A stretch of 64,000 nucleotides of DNA from Enterocloster hominis (ex Liu et al. 2021) (GCA_014385265.1 JACRTJ010000016.1:62001-126000), one strand, 5' to 3'; numbered from the stretch's first letter, positions 8,946-18,080 are shown. A program made the numbers and translations. The notes: generated by a model from the sequence alone, not told the origin.

Positions 8946-10127
8946 ATGGCAAAGAAAATCGTACTGGCAGGTTCATGCCGTACAGCCATCGGCACAATGG
9001 GAGGCGCTTTAAGCACCGTACCGGCGGCTGATCTGGGCGCGGTTGTGATCAGGGAGGCCTTAAAGAGAGCCGGCGTGGCTCCCGACCAGGTGGACCAGGT
9101 CTACATGGGCTGTGTGATCCAGGCCGGACAGGGACAGAACGTGGCCCGTCAGGCTTCCATCAATGCAGGACTTCCCATCGAGGTTCCGGCAGTTACCATT
9201 AACGTGGTATGCGGCTCTGGCTTACAGAGCGTCAACATGGCAGCCCAGATGATCGAGGCAGGCGATGCAGATATCGTCGTTGCCGGCGGCTGCGAGAACA
9301 TGTCCCTGGCTCCCTATGCGATGATGAAGGGCCGCTACGGCTACCGCATGGGCAATGCCGAGCTGGTGGATACGATGGTGAACGACGCGTTATGGGATGC
9401 GTTCAACCACTACCACATGGGAATCACTGCCGAAAATATCTGCGACCAGTGGGGACTCACAAGAGAAGAACTGGACAAGTTCGCTATGGTGAGCCAGAAC
9501 AAGTGCGAGGCTGCCCAGAAGGCAGGCGCATTTAAGGATGAGATCGTTCCGGTGGAGGTAAAAACAAAGAAAACCACCATCCTTGTAGATACGGACGAGG
9601 GCCCCAGAGCCGGCTCCAATATGGAGGCTCTTGGAAAGCTGCGTCCGGCGTTTAAGAAAGACGGTATGGTGACCGCAGGCAACGCCTCCGGCATCAACGA
9701 CGGTGCAGCAGCTGTTGTAGTGATGAGCGAAGAGAAGGCGAAGGAGCTGGGCGTTACTCCCATGGCCACATGGGTAGCCGGAGCCCTTGCAGGCGTTGAG
9801 CCCCGTATCATGGGCATCGGTCCCGTGGCTGCCACGAAGAAGGTAATGGCAAAGGCTGGAATGGAGATCGGCGATTTTGACGTGATCGAGGCCAACGAGG
9901 CATTTGCCGCCCAGTCTGTGGCAGTAGGAAAAGAGCTTGGTTTTGATCTGGAAAAATTAAATCCCAACGGCGGAGCCATCGCCCTGGGCCATCCGGTGGG
10001 AGCGTCCGGCTGCCGTATCCTGGTGACCCTGCTCCACGAAATGCAGAAGATGGATGCAAAGACAGGTCTTGCAACGCTCTGCATCGGCGGCGGCATGGGC
10101 TGCGCCACCATCGTAAAGAGGGATTGA
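8946..10127 (+). CDS. thl: Acetyl-CoA C-acetyltransferase (thiolase)
   Basis: A 393-residue biosynthetic thiolase that condenses two acetyl-CoA into acetoacetyl-CoA, the first committed step of butyrate formation, in the cytoplasm. The nucleophile Cys89 (VVCGSGLQS), His349 ([15 protein letters not shown]) and the second catalytic Cys379 (LCIGGGMG) are all present. The length matches the family. A GAGGAGG ribosome site lies 8 bases before the ATG. It is first in a run of six genes for the same pathway, all on the plus strand. Confidence 0.96.
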   Translation: MAKKIVLAGSCRTAIGTMGGALSTVPAADLGAVVIREALKRAGVAPDQVDQVYMGCVIQAGQGQNVARQASINAGLPIEVPAVTINVVCGSGLQSVNMAAQMIEAGDADIVVAGGCENMSLAPYAMMKGRYGYRMGNAELVDTMVNDALWDAFNHYHMGITAENICDQWGLTREELDKFAMVSQNKCEAAQKAGAFKDEIVPVEVKTKKTTILVDTDEGPRAGSNMEALGKLRPAFKKDGMVTAGNASGINDGAAAVVVMSEEKAKELGVTPMATWVAGALAGVEPRIMGIGPVAATKKVMAKAGMEIGDFDVIEANEAFAAQSVAVGKELGFDLEKLNPNGGAIALGHPVGASGCRILVTLLHEMQKMDAKTGLATLCIGGGMGCATIVKRD

Positions 10128-10154
10128 TCTTAAACTGAGCAGGAGGCGACCGGA

Positions 10155-10931
10155 ATGAGCTTTGTTACATACGAGCAGGACGGCTATGTTGGCGTGATCA
10201 CCATCAACCGCCCGGAAGCTTTGAATGCGTTAAATGTCCAGGTATTAAAGGACCTGGATGCTGTGATCGACAATATCAACCTGGATGAGACAAGGGCCGT
10301 CATCGTGACCGGAGCCGGGGAGAAGGCCTTTGTGGCCGGAGCCGACATTGCGGCCATGAGCACCATGACCGTAAAGGAAGGCCGTGAATTCGGAAAATTC
10401 GGAAACGATATCTTCAGGAAGCTGGAAACGCTTCCGATCCCCACCATTGCGGCTGTCAATGGATTTGCCCTTGGCGGCGGCAACGAGCTGGCCATGAGCT
10501 GTGACATCCGCTACTGCTCCGACAATGCAGTGTTCGGGCAGCCGGAGGTGGGCCTGGGGATCACCCCGGGCTTTGGAGGGACCCAGCGCCTTGTGAGAAT
10601 CGTTGGGACCGGAAAGGCAAAAGAAATGGTATTCACCGGCCAGAACATCAAAGCCGATGAAGCGTACCGGATCGGCCTGGTAAACGGCGTATATCCCAGA
10701 GAGGAGCTGATGCCGGCAGTCATGAAGCTGGCACAGAAGATCGCGTCCAACGCGCCCATCGCTGTGAGAAACAGCAAGCGGGCGGTGATGGACGGGTTCC
10801 TCTCGGATCTGGACCATGCCATCGCCATAGAGGAGCAGTATTTCTCCGAGTGCTTCGAGACAGAGGACCAGAGAGAGGGAATGAAGGCTTTTCTTGAAAA
10901 ACGGAAGGTTGAAAAATTCAACAACCGGTAA
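10155..10931 (+). CDS. crt: 3-hydroxybutyryl-CoA dehydratase (crotonase)
   Basis: This 258-residue enoyl-CoA hydratase-fold enzyme removes water from 3-hydroxybutyryl-CoA to give crotonyl-CoA. Both catalytic glutamates are seen: Glu111 in GGGNELAMSCD and Glu131 in GQPEVGLG. The oxyanion-hole stretch AGADI (61-65) is also present. It sits 27 bases after thl and 40 before hbd, so cotranscription is very likely. A CAGGAGG ribosome site precedes the start. Gene order thl-crt-hbd supports the short-chain assignment over a long-chain beta-oxidation role. Confidence 0.95.
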   Translation: MSFVTYEQDGYVGVITINRPEALNALNVQVLKDLDAVIDNINLDETRAVIVTGAGEKAFVAGADIAAMSTMTVKEGREFGKFGNDIFRKLETLPIPTIAAVNGFALGGGNELAMSCDIRYCSDNAVFGQPEVGLGITPGFGGTQRLVRIVGTGKAKEMVFTGQNIKADEAYRIGLVNGVYPREELMPAVMKLAQKIASNAPIAVRNSKRAVMDGFLSDLDHAIAIEEQYFSECFETEDQREGMKAFLEKRKVEKFNNR

Positions 10932-10971
10932 TGGTGGGGGAGCTCCCCCATAAACGTAAGGAGGCAGAATC

Positions 10972-11811
10972 ATGAAGGTTGGTGTGATTGGAGCCGGAAC
11001 CATGGGTTCCGGGATCGCACAGGCATTTGCCCAGACAGAGGGCTATGAAGTAATGCTCTGCGATATCAATGAGACGTTTGCTGCAAATGGTAAAAATAAA
11101 ATTGCAAAAGGGTTTGAAAAAAGGATCGCCAAGGGGAAGATGACCCAGGAGGACGCAGATAAGATCCTTGCAAAGATCACCACAGGTGTGAAGGATATCT
11201 GCGGAGACTGTGATCTGATCGTGGAGGCTGCCATTGAAAATATGGAGATCAAGAAGCAGACCTTCAGAGAGCTGGACGCGATCTGCAAGCCGGAGTGTAT
11301 CTTCGCTACCAATACCTCTTCCCTGTCCATCACAGAGATCGGAGCAGGCATTAACCGCCATGTGGTGGGAATGCATTTCTTTAACCCGGCTCCGGTGATG
11401 AAGCTGGTGGAGGTCATTGCGGGACTGAATACGGCTCCCGAAGCAGTTGAGGCGGTAAAGAAGATCTCTGAGGAGATCGGAAAAACGCCGGTACAGGTGG
11501 AGGAGGCCGCCGGTTTCGTCGTAAACCGGATCCTGATCCCAATGATCAATGAGGCCATCGGTATTTACGCCGAAGGCGTTGCGTCTGTGGAGGGCATCGA
11601 TACAGCCATGAAGCTGGGCGCAAACCATCCCATGGGCCCCCTGGCCCTGGGCGACCTGATCGGCCTGGACGTGGTCCTGGCTATCATGAACGTTCTGGAA
11701 ACAGAAACAGGAGATCCCAAATACCGTCCCCATCCGCTTCTTAAGAAGATGGTGCGCGGAGGCCTTCTGGGACAGAAGACCGGCAAGGGATTTTATGACT
11801 ATTCCCGCTAG
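10972..11811 (+). CDS. hbd: 3-hydroxybutyryl-CoA dehydrogenase
   Basis: A 279-residue dehydrogenase that reduces acetoacetyl-CoA to 3-hydroxybutyryl-CoA. The Rossmann motif GAGTMG is at 7-12. The catalytic His135 lies in GMHFFNPAP, and the C-terminal dimerisation domain begins near [10 protein letters not shown]. The acidic residue at the end of the second strand (LCDIN, 29-33) suggests NADH rather than NADPH, an inference from the general rule. It is third in the butyrate operon, after crt. The product is cytoplasmic. Confidence 0.95.
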   Translation: MKVGVIGAGTMGSGIAQAFAQTEGYEVMLCDINETFAANGKNKIAKGFEKRIAKGKMTQEDADKILAKITTGVKDICGDCDLIVEAAIENMEIKKQTFRELDAICKPECIFATNTSSLSITEIGAGINRHVVGMHFFNPAPVMKLVEVIAGLNTAPEAVEAVKKISEEIGKTPVQVEEAAGFVVNRILIPMINEAIGIYAEGVASVEGIDTAMKLGANHPMGPLALGDLIGLDVVLAIMNVLETETGDPKYRPHPLLKKMVRGGLLGQKTGKGFYDYSR

Positions 11812-11833
11812 GAATTACCGGGAAGGAAAACGG

Positions 11834-11865
11834 GTCCAGCCCGCGGGGATTCCCACGGGCCGGAC
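11834..11865 (+). other. RNA hairpin between hbd and bcd
   Basis: A GC-rich 14-bp stem with two mismatches (11834-11847 with 11852-11865, 4-base loop) lies in the 139-base gap between hbd and bcd. There is no U-run after it, so it is more likely an mRNA processing or stabilising element, or a weak pause site, than a full terminator. A second, weaker A/T stem lies at about 11879-11916. Confidence 0.45.
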
Positions 11866-11950
11866 TGTATGTCTGGGAACATAGAGAGGATGCCGCATCC
11901 ACATTCTCTTATGTTATATATGATACAATTCACAAGGAGGAACTAAAAAC

Positions 11951-13102
11951 ATGGATTTTACATTAAGTAAAGAGCATGAGATGGCGAGAACATTATTCCA
12001 TGATTTCGCTGAAAAAGAAGTTAAGCCTCTCGCTCAGGAAGTTGACGAGACAGAGCATTTCCCGAGAGAGACCGTTGAAAAAATGGCTAAGAACGGTTTC
12101 CTGGGAATTCCGGTTCCGAAGGAATACGGCGGACAGGGCTGCGACCCGCTCTGCTATGCAATGTGCGTAGAGGAGCTGTCCAAGGTATGCGGTACCACAG
12201 GCGTTATCGTTTCCGCACATACCTCTCTTTGCTGTGATCCGATCCAGACCTACGGTACAGAAGAGCAGAAGCAGAAATATCTGGTTCCGCTGGCAAAGGG
12301 CGAGAAGTTAGGTGCGTTCGGTTTAACTGAGCCGGGCGCTGGTACAGACGCCCAGGGCCAGCAGACAAAGGCTGTTCTGGACGGCGACGAGTGGGTATTA
12401 AACGGCTCCAAGATCTTTATCACAAACGGTAAAGAGGCTGACGTTTATGTGATCATCGCCGTTACAGGCATGGTTGAGAAGAGAGGCAGAATGCAGAAGG
12501 AGATCTCCGCATTCCTGGTGGAAAAAGGAACTCCGGGCTTCAGCTTCGGTACAAAAGAGAAGAAGATGGGTATCAGAGGATCCGCTACATACGAGCTGAT
12601 CTTTACAGACTGCCGCATTCCGAAGGAAAACATGTTAGGAAAGCAGGGCGAGGGCTTCAAGATCGCCATGCATACTCTTGACGGCGGACGTATCGGTATT
12701 GCTGCCCAGGCTCTTGGCCTTGCAGAGGGCGCTCTGGAGAGAACCATCGAGTATGTAAAGGAAAGAAAGCAGTTCGGCCGCGCAATCGGTCAGTTCCAGA
12801 ATACACAGTTCCAGCTTGCTGATATGGCGACAAAGGTACAGGCCGCACAGTACATGGTATACCGCGCAGCCGTTGCAAAGGCAACACAGAAGACATATTC
12901 TGTTGAAGCAGCTATGGCAAAACTGTATGCAGCAGAGGTTGCTATGGAAGTAACAACCAAGGCTGTCCAGCTCCACGGTGGTTATGGCTACATCAGAGAG
13001 TACGACGTAGAGCGCATGATGCGCGATGCGAAGATCACAGAGATCTATGAGGGTACCAGCGAAGTTCAGAGAATGGTAATCTCCAGCGCTCTGTTAAAAT
13101 AA
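11951..13102 (+). CDS. bcd: Butyryl-CoA dehydrogenase
   Basis: A 383-residue acyl-CoA dehydrogenase that reduces crotonyl-CoA to butyryl-CoA. The catalytic base is Glu367 in EIYEGTSEVQR, and the FAD/substrate-binding stretches FGLTEPGAGTDAQG and GGYGYIREY are intact. With the EtfB and EtfA encoded next it should form the electron-bifurcating Bcd/Etf complex, in which NADH reduces both crotonyl-CoA and ferredoxin; this rests on knowledge of clostridial homologues. An AAGGAGG ribosome site precedes the start. The codon pattern looks adapted to high expression. Confidence 0.95.
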   Translation: MDFTLSKEHEMARTLFHDFAEKEVKPLAQEVDETEHFPRETVEKMAKNGFLGIPVPKEYGGQGCDPLCYAMCVEELSKVCGTTGVIVSAHTSLCCDPIQTYGTEEQKQKYLVPLAKGEKLGAFGLTEPGAGTDAQGQQTKAVLDGDEWVLNGSKIFITNGKEADVYVIIAVTGMVEKRGRMQKEISAFLVEKGTPGFSFGTKEKKMGIRGSATYELIFTDCRIPKENMLGKQGEGFKIAMHTLDGGRIGIAAQALGLAEGALERTIEYVKERKQFGRAIGQFQNTQFQLADMATKVQAAQYMVYRAAVAKATQKTYSVEAAMAKLYAAEVAMEVTTKAVQLHGGYGYIREYDVERMMRDAKITEIYEGTSEVQRMVISSALLK

Positions 13103-13159
13103 GATCTGACAGCACGAAAAAAACCGGAAAATAAACGAATAATTAAGGAGTGAAATACA

Positions 13160-13942
13160 GTGAAAGTAGTTGTTTGTATTAAACAGGTGCCGGATACTAA
13201 GGGCGGCGTAAAGTTTAAACCAGATGGAACTCTTGACAGAGCAGCAATGCTCACAATCATGAACCCGGATGATAAGGCAGGTCTGGAGGCAGCTCTCCGG
13301 TTAAAGGACCAGTATGGTGCAGAGGTTACAGTTGTTACCATGGGTCTTCCGAAGGCTGAGGAGGTTCTTCGTGAGGCTATGGCTATGGGCGCTGATAACG
13401 GTATCCTCGTTACAGACCGTGTGCTCGGCGGTGCAGACACATGGGCCACATCCCAGACTCTGGCAGGCGCTTTAAGAAACCTGGATTACGATCTGATCAT
13501 CACGGGCCGTCAGGCGATCGATGGAGATACCGCACAGGTTGGACCGCAGATCTCTGAGCATCTTGGGATCCCGGTAATCAGCTATGCACAGGAGATCCAG
13601 ATCGACGGCGATTCTGTGATCGTAAAACGTCAGTATGATGACAGATATCATATGTTAAAAGCAAAGATGCCGTGTCTGATCACAGCACTTTCTGAATTAA
13701 ATGAGCCGCGTTACATGACTCCGGGCGGAATCTTTGACGCATATAAGAAGGACATCACTGTATGGGGCAGAAACGACTTAAAGGACGTTCTGGACTCCAA
13801 CCTGGGTCTGAAGGGATCCCCGACTCAGATCGCAAAGGCATCTGACAAGGTAAGAAAGGGCGCCGGTGAAAAGGTCGTTCTGGATCCGACAGCTTCTGTA
13901 AATTACATTGTGGACAAACTTACAGAGAAGCACGTGCTGTAA
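13160..13942 (+). CDS. etfB: Electron transfer flavoprotein, beta subunit
   Basis: This 260-residue beta subunit pairs with EtfA to carry electrons to Bcd. The opening MKVVVCIKQVPDT and the family signature GRQAIDGDTAQVGPQ (116-130) are clear. In bifurcating Etfs this subunit holds the flavin that accepts electrons from NADH. It follows bcd by 57 bases and precedes etfA by 54. The usual clostridial order bcd-etfB-etfA is kept, and all three are probably one transcript. Confidence 0.95.
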   Translation: MKVVVCIKQVPDTKGGVKFKPDGTLDRAAMLTIMNPDDKAGLEAALRLKDQYGAEVTVVTMGLPKAEEVLREAMAMGADNGILVTDRVLGGADTWATSQTLAGALRNLDYDLIITGRQAIDGDTAQVGPQISEHLGIPVISYAQEIQIDGDSVIVKRQYDDRYHMLKAKMPCLITALSELNEPRYMTPGGIFDAYKKDITVWGRNDLKDVLDSNLGLKGSPTQIAKASDKVRKGAGEKVVLDPTASVNYIVDKLTEKHVL

Positions 13943-13996
13943 GATACAGCTACGTCAAAAAGCGAATTCATAGAATAAAGAAAGTGGTGAACAGTA

Positions 13997-15046
13997 ATGA
14001 ACTTGGAAGAATATAAGGGTGTATATGTCTTTGCGCAGCAGGTTGATAACGAAGTGAGCAGCATCGCTTTGGAGCTGATAGGCAAAGGTAAAGACTTAGC
14101 AAAAGATTTAAATACTACTGTAACAGCAGTTTTAGTAGGTTCCAACGTAATGGGACTGACTGAGATCCTTGGCGAGTACGGCGCTGACAGAGTCATCGTT
14201 GTAGATGATCCGGAATTAAAAGAGTACAGAACTGAGCCCTATACCCATGCTCTGGCATCTGTGATCGAGAAGTACAAACCGGACGTATTCCTGATCGGCG
14301 CAACAGCCATCGGCCGTGACCTTGGTCCCCGTGTCTGCGCACGCATCCATACAGGTCTGACCGCTGACTGTACACAGCTGGATATCGGCGATTTCCCGCT
14401 GGTTCCCACACCGGGCAAGGAGCAGAAGCACAACCAGCTTCTCATGACCCGTCCGGCATTCGGCGGAAACACCATCGCAACCATCGCCTGCCCGGAATTC
14501 CGTCCGCAGATGGCAACCGTTCGTCCCGGCGTTATGCAGAAGCTTCCGCGTGAGGCTGGAAGAAAGGCCGAGATCGAAGAGTTCAATCCCGGATTTGTTC
14601 CCAACGAGAAATACGTTGAGATCATGGAAGTCGTTAAGGCTGTTTCCAACGTTGCCGATATCATGGATGCAAAGATCCTTGTTTCCGGCGGCCGCGGCGT
14701 AGGAAGCCCGGAGAACTTCAAGATCCTCGACGAGCTGGCTGAGGCCATCGGCGGCACCGTAAGCTGCTCCCGTGCAGTTGTAGACGCTGGCTGGAAGCCG
14801 AAGGATCTTCAGGTTGGACAGACTGGTAAGACTGTTCGTCCCCATGTTTACTTTGCCATCGGTATCTCCGGAGCCATCCAGCACGTGGCTGGTATGGAAG
14901 AGTCCGACATCATCATTGCCATCAACAAAGATGAGTCTGCTCCGATCTTCGACGTTGCCGATTACGGCGTAGTAGGCGACCTGAACAAGATCGTTCCGGT
15001 TCTTACCCAGAAGATCAAAGAAGCAAAAGCAGCAGCTGGCAAATAA
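13997..15046 (+). CDS. etfA: Electron transfer flavoprotein, alpha subunit
   Basis: A 349-residue alpha subunit with an N-terminal Etf domain and a C-terminal FAD domain. The FAD-binding features SGGRGVGS (230-237), [16 protein letters not shown] (274-280) and GISGAIQH (289-296) are visible. It forms the bifurcating complex with EtfB and Bcd. It is the last gene of the butyrate block. Its 3-prime untranslated region holds a striking array of 20-base repeats before the terminator. Confidence 0.95.
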   Translation: MNLEEYKGVYVFAQQVDNEVSSIALELIGKGKDLAKDLNTTVTAVLVGSNVMGLTEILGEYGADRVIVVDDPELKEYRTEPYTHALASVIEKYKPDVFLIGATAIGRDLGPRVCARIHTGLTADCTQLDIGDFPLVPTPGKEQKHNQLLMTRPAFGGNTIATIACPEFRPQMATVRPGVMQKLPREAGRKAEIEEFNPGFVPNEKYVEIMEVVKAVSNVADIMDAKILVSGGRGVGSPENFKILDELAEAIGGTVSCSRAVVDAGWKPKDLQVGQTGKTVRPHVYFAIGISGAIQHVAGMEESDIIIAINKDESAPIFDVADYGVVGDLNKIVPVLTQKIKEAKAAAGK

Positions 15047-15080
15047 GAGCGAAGCTGAAACATAAAATCTGGTCAGAATA

Positions 15081-15240
15081 AACAACCACATGTGGAACGG
15101 AAGTACAATCATTAGAACGGGAATACATAAAAGAGGACGGAAAGACATTTAGCAGAACGGAAAAACATAAAAGAGGACGGAAGGACATTTAGCAGAACGG
15201 AAAAACACAGAAAAGAACGGAAGAACAACCTTTAGAACGG
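15081..15240 (+). repeat. Eight-unit 20-bp tandem repeat in the etfA 3-prime UTR
   Basis: Eight contiguous 20-base units each end in RACGG, at 15100, 15120 and so on to 15240, with no insertion or deletion between them. ACA occurs at unit positions 5-7 in seven of eight. Units 3 and 5 are nearly identical, as are units 4 and 6, giving a 40-base higher-order pattern. The strand is purine-rich with little folding potential. Six unit junctions read ACGGA. The array lies between the etfA stop and its terminator, so it would be transcribed. It is not coding, because 20 is not a multiple of 3. Confidence 0.85.
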
Positions 15241-15250
15241 TATGACCATA

Positions 15251-15297
15251 AGAAGCCTGACCGTGTCCAGTGAACTGGCCGGGAGGGCTTCTTTTTT
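15251..15297 (+). terminator. Terminator of the bcd-etfBA transcript
   Basis: An outer stem AGAAGCC (15251-15257) pairs with GGCTTCT (15286-15292), and an inner CCAG-TGAA-CTGG stem lies within. A run of T follows. Confidence 0.8.
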
Positions 15298-15388
15298 GTG
15301 CAAAGAATGCACGTCATTTCTTTTTTACACAGATTTTATTATAACAGGGTGATAGATTACACAATCCGGTGGTAATCTTGAAAAGAAG

Positions 15389-15419
15389 TTTCAGAGTGGA
15401 GTCAGATCGTACTCTGAAA
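15389..15419 (+). other. Hairpin upstream of the PIN-PhoH gene
   Basis: A perfect 9-bp inverted repeat (15389-15397 with 15411-15419, 13-base loop) ends 26 bases before the PIN-PhoH start. It could be an operator or a leader hairpin. The 15298-15445 gap shows no clear promoter and no other gene. Confidence 0.4.
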
Positions 15420-15445
15420 ACAATAAATGTGTAAAGGGGTTTTTT

Positions 15446-16819
15446 ATGGAAAAAATCTATATCCTGGATACCAATGTACTGATCCAGGCACCGTATGCCG
15501 TCGAATGCTTTGAGGAAAATGAAGTGGTCCTGCCGATGACTGTTTTGGAGGAGCTTGACAATCTGAAAAAAGAAGAGGGAGAAAAGGGGGCGAATGTCCG
15601 CAGGGTGATCCGTATTCTGGATGCATACAGAGAAAAGGGAAATCTGCTGGAGGGAGTGTATACGGGGCATGGCGGTATCCTGCGGGTGGAAAAAAATTAT
15701 CTGAACGTAGAACTGCCAGAGGATCTCCCAGATCATAAATCGGACAACCGGATCTTGAAGGTCTGTATTGGATTGTCAAAGGAGAGTCCGAAACAAGTGA
15801 TCCTTGTGACAAAGGATATTCTTCTGCGTATCAAAGCGCAGCTTCTTGGAATCCAGGCAGAGGACTTTACAACAGAACAGGTGGCTGGGCATGAGGAGCA
15901 GTATCTGGGGCGGAAAGAAGTATTTGTTCCAGAGGTTCTGTTTAAGGATTTTAAGAAAAAAGGAGTACCGGTGGAGAGCGTATACTGCTGTGACAGTAAT
16001 GGAGCGTGTATCCATCCGGAATTGTTTGAAAATGAGTTTATCATTTTAAGGGCAGACCAGTCATCCCAAAAGACCCAGCTGGGGAGGGTTGAAAAAGGCA
16101 TTATCCGGAAATTAGAATACAGGAAGTCAACGCCGTATGGTGTCAGTCCAAGAAATGTAGGACAATATTTCTTCCAGGAAGCCTTAATGCAGCCGGCAGA
16201 AAAAGCGCCGCTTGTTATTGTAAAGGGAATGGCAGGAACGAGTAAGACATTTTATTCCCTGGCGGTAGGCCTGGAAAAGGTGCTCAATGATCCATCCGGG
16301 GAGTATCGGAGGATCCTGATCTGCAGGCCCAATGCGCTTTTTGACTCTGACATTGGTTTTCTTCCGGGAAACGAGCAGGAAAAGATCTCTCCATTGATGC
16401 GTCCGATCATGGACAACCTGGAACAACTGGTGGATTCCAATGACCGGGAAAGATATTCGGATGAAAGAGAATTGCAGGACAAGATACAGGAGATTTTCGA
16501 TAGGGGGCTGATTCAGACAGAAGCCCTGACTTTCATCAGGGGAAGGTCGATCCTTAAGACGTATCTGATCATAGATGAGGCGCAGAACATGACCCCGGCG
16601 CAGATCAAGGGAATCATTACCCGTGCAGGAAAAGAAACGAAGATCATTCTCCTGGGAGATCCCAATCAGATCGACCGTCCCTATCTGGACGACAGGACCA
16701 ATGGGCTCAGCTATGCGGCGGAGCACATGAAAGGAAGTCCATTATGCTGGCAGATCACTCTTTTGCCGGAGGAGTGTGAACGGTCATCTCTGGCCACGGA
16801 GGCGATCCAGCGTTTGTAG
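15446..16819 (+). CDS. PIN domain-PhoH ATPase fusion (PhoH2-like)
   Basis: A 457-residue protein joining an N-terminal PIN ribonuclease domain (about 1-140; acidic residues at Asp8 in LDTNVL and in LEELDNLK) to a C-terminal PhoH ATPase domain (about 235-457). Such fusions are believed to unwind and cut RNA. The Walker A stretch is GMAGTSKT (261-268); the usual family form is GTGKT, so a serine replaces the last glycine. Walker B is intact (TYLIIDEAQNM), as is the sensor region LLGDPNQID. The gene is monocistronic, with its own terminator. Whether the Walker A change weakens ATP use is unknown. Confidence 0.88.
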   Translation: MEKIYILDTNVLIQAPYAVECFEENEVVLPMTVLEELDNLKKEEGEKGANVRRVIRILDAYREKGNLLEGVYTGHGGILRVEKNYLNVELPEDLPDHKSDNRILKVCIGLSKESPKQVILVTKDILLRIKAQLLGIQAEDFTTEQVAGHEEQYLGRKEVFVPEVLFKDFKKKGVPVESVYCCDSNGACIHPELFENEFIILRADQSSQKTQLGRVEKGIIRKLEYRKSTPYGVSPRNVGQYFFQEALMQPAEKAPLVIVKGMAGTSKTFYSLAVGLEKVLNDPSGEYRRILICRPNALFDSDIGFLPGNEQEKISPLMRPIMDNLEQLVDSNDRERYSDERELQDKIQEIFDRGLIQTEALTFIRGRSILKTYLIIDEAQNMTPAQIKGIITRAGKETKIILLGDPNQIDRPYLDDRTNGLSYAAEHMKGSPLCWQITLLPEECERSSLATEAIQRL

Positions 16820-16927
16820 GGAATTTCATGGGATATGGAGAAAATAAAAGGGAAAAGAAAATTAGAATTGTAAAGAGATTTTACAGAGATTAACGCGGAT
16901 ATTGAGGAAAATGGATTTTGGGTAAAG

Positions 16928-16974
16928 ATGCTGTTACAGGAGCAACATTTGTTCTGTGTAACGGCATTTTTATT
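16928..16974 (+). terminator. Terminator after the PIN-PhoH gene
   Basis: An 11-bp stem (16928-16938 with 16957-16967, one G-U pair) is followed by TTTTTATT. Confidence 0.75.
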
Positions 16975-17059
16975 ATGATTTTCTATGGTTATTGAGAGGA
17001 AAAGCTTTTCCTTTTTTAAAAGAACTGAGATTTCAGATCAAGTGGGATATTGATCTCCA

Positions 17060-17164
17060 TATGCCGGGCAGGTGAGGGATACCCTGAAGGATTATCTGTA
17101 AAAAACTGGAGTTCTGGAGGGCGTTAAGAAGGCGATGAGACGGGGAAAAGAAAGGGGGAAATAA
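17060..17164 (+). pseudogene. Possible degraded gene remnant
   Basis: In the 480-base gap between the PhoH and metallo-hydrolase genes one frame reads AGQVRDTLKDYL, a stop at 17099, then KTGVLEGVKKAMRRGKERGK and a stop at 17162. The basic, repetitive tail with GKERGK resembles the C-terminal ends of Rpn-type nuclease/transposase proteins, but this is a weak match from memory. No start codon or ribosome site fits. The rest of the gap shows only the upstream terminator and A/T-rich sequence. Confidence 0.25.
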
Positions 17165-17302
17165 TTGAAACTATTTGTCAGATGGAATATACTATAATAT
17201 AGACCGGCCATGCTCTATTGGGATCTGCGCGGAGCAGGCAGCCATTGACCACGACAGGAAAATGACATTGAAGGAATTATTGCCGGAAAGGTGGGACAGG
17301 AA

Positions 17303-17992
17303 ATGGGATTAAAGAGATTAACGGATCGGATCTATTATCTGGAGCATGAACCGGAAACAGACAGGCCGATGTTAGCTTATATCAGGGGAGATAAATGGTC
17401 TCTGGCCATTGATGCGGGATATTCGTCCTCTCATGTGGCAGATTTTTACGGGGCCATCGAAGCAGAGCATTTAAAAAAGCCGGATTTTACTGTGATCACC
17501 CATTGGCATTATGACCATACCTTCGGGATGCACGCGGTCAGCGGGGTCAGCATTGCCCATGAAAAGACCAATGAGTTTCTGAAAAAACAGCAGGAAGAGG
17601 CGGAGGACTCCGGTTATATTGAAGCGCTGAAAAGAGAGGACATCCATTTCAGAAGAGAATATGCAGATCTGGACAGGCTGGATATTGTATTGTCAGACCT
17701 GGAATTTTCGGACAGAATGACCGTGGATCTGGGAGGAATGACCGCCCGGATCTTTCATACAGAAGCGCCGCATTCAGAAGACACGGCCTGTATTTATATA
17801 CCGGAAGAGAAGGTCTTATTTTTAGGTGATTCCACCAGCGAAGACTTTTTTAACGATGGATATATGGATCGGGACAAGCTGGCTTCATTGATCCGGACCA
17901 TCCGTTCCATGGACTGTAAATACTGCATACTCAGCCATTGTGAACCGCTGGGGAAGGAGGACCTGCTGTGCTACCTGGAAAGCATCCTGTGA
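17303..17992 (+). CDS. Metallo-beta-lactamase-fold hydrolase
   Basis: A cytoplasmic protein of about 229 residues with the MBL-fold metal motif THWHYDH (66-72), a downstream histidine in FHTEAPHSED, an aspartate in FLGDST and a final histidine in LSHCEP. These ligands suit a two-metal hydrolase. No signal peptide is seen. The substrate cannot be told from sequence; relatives include glyoxalase-II-like and lactonase-like enzymes. A GTG at 17291 is also in frame. The ATG at 17303 has AAGGTGG 8 bases upstream and was chosen. It appears to be a single-gene unit. Confidence 0.8.
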   Translation: MGLKRLTDRIYYLEHEPETDRPMLAYIRGDKWSLAIDAGYSSSHVADFYGAIEAEHLKKPDFTVITHWHYDHTFGMHAVSGVSIAHEKTNEFLKKQQEEAEDSGYIEALKREDIHFRREYADLDRLDIVLSDLEFSDRMTVDLGGMTARIFHTEAPHSEDTACIYIPEEKVLFLGDSTSEDFFNDGYMDRDKLASLIRTIRSMDCKYCILSHCEPLGKEDLLCYLESIL

Positions 17993-18051
17993 TAGCGGCG
18001 GATCACAGCCAGAGCTTTTTCCTCCTGGGCCGGAAATAAAAGGACGTTTTA

Positions 18052-18080
18052 TTGTAAAAAAAATGCCAATCCCGTTAAAT
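18052..18080 (+). promoter_or_regulatory. Candidate promoter of the GAPDH gene
   Basis: TTGTAA (18052-18057), a 17-base spacer and TTAAAT (18075-18080) would give a leader of about 135 bases before the GAPDH start. No known riboswitch pattern was recognised in that leader. Confidence 0.4.

Noticed and set aside
15081-15240. The 20-base array as a CRISPR or a minisatellite coding region
   Set aside because: There are no unique spacers between conserved repeats, no cas genes nearby, and a 20-base period would shift the reading frame every unit.
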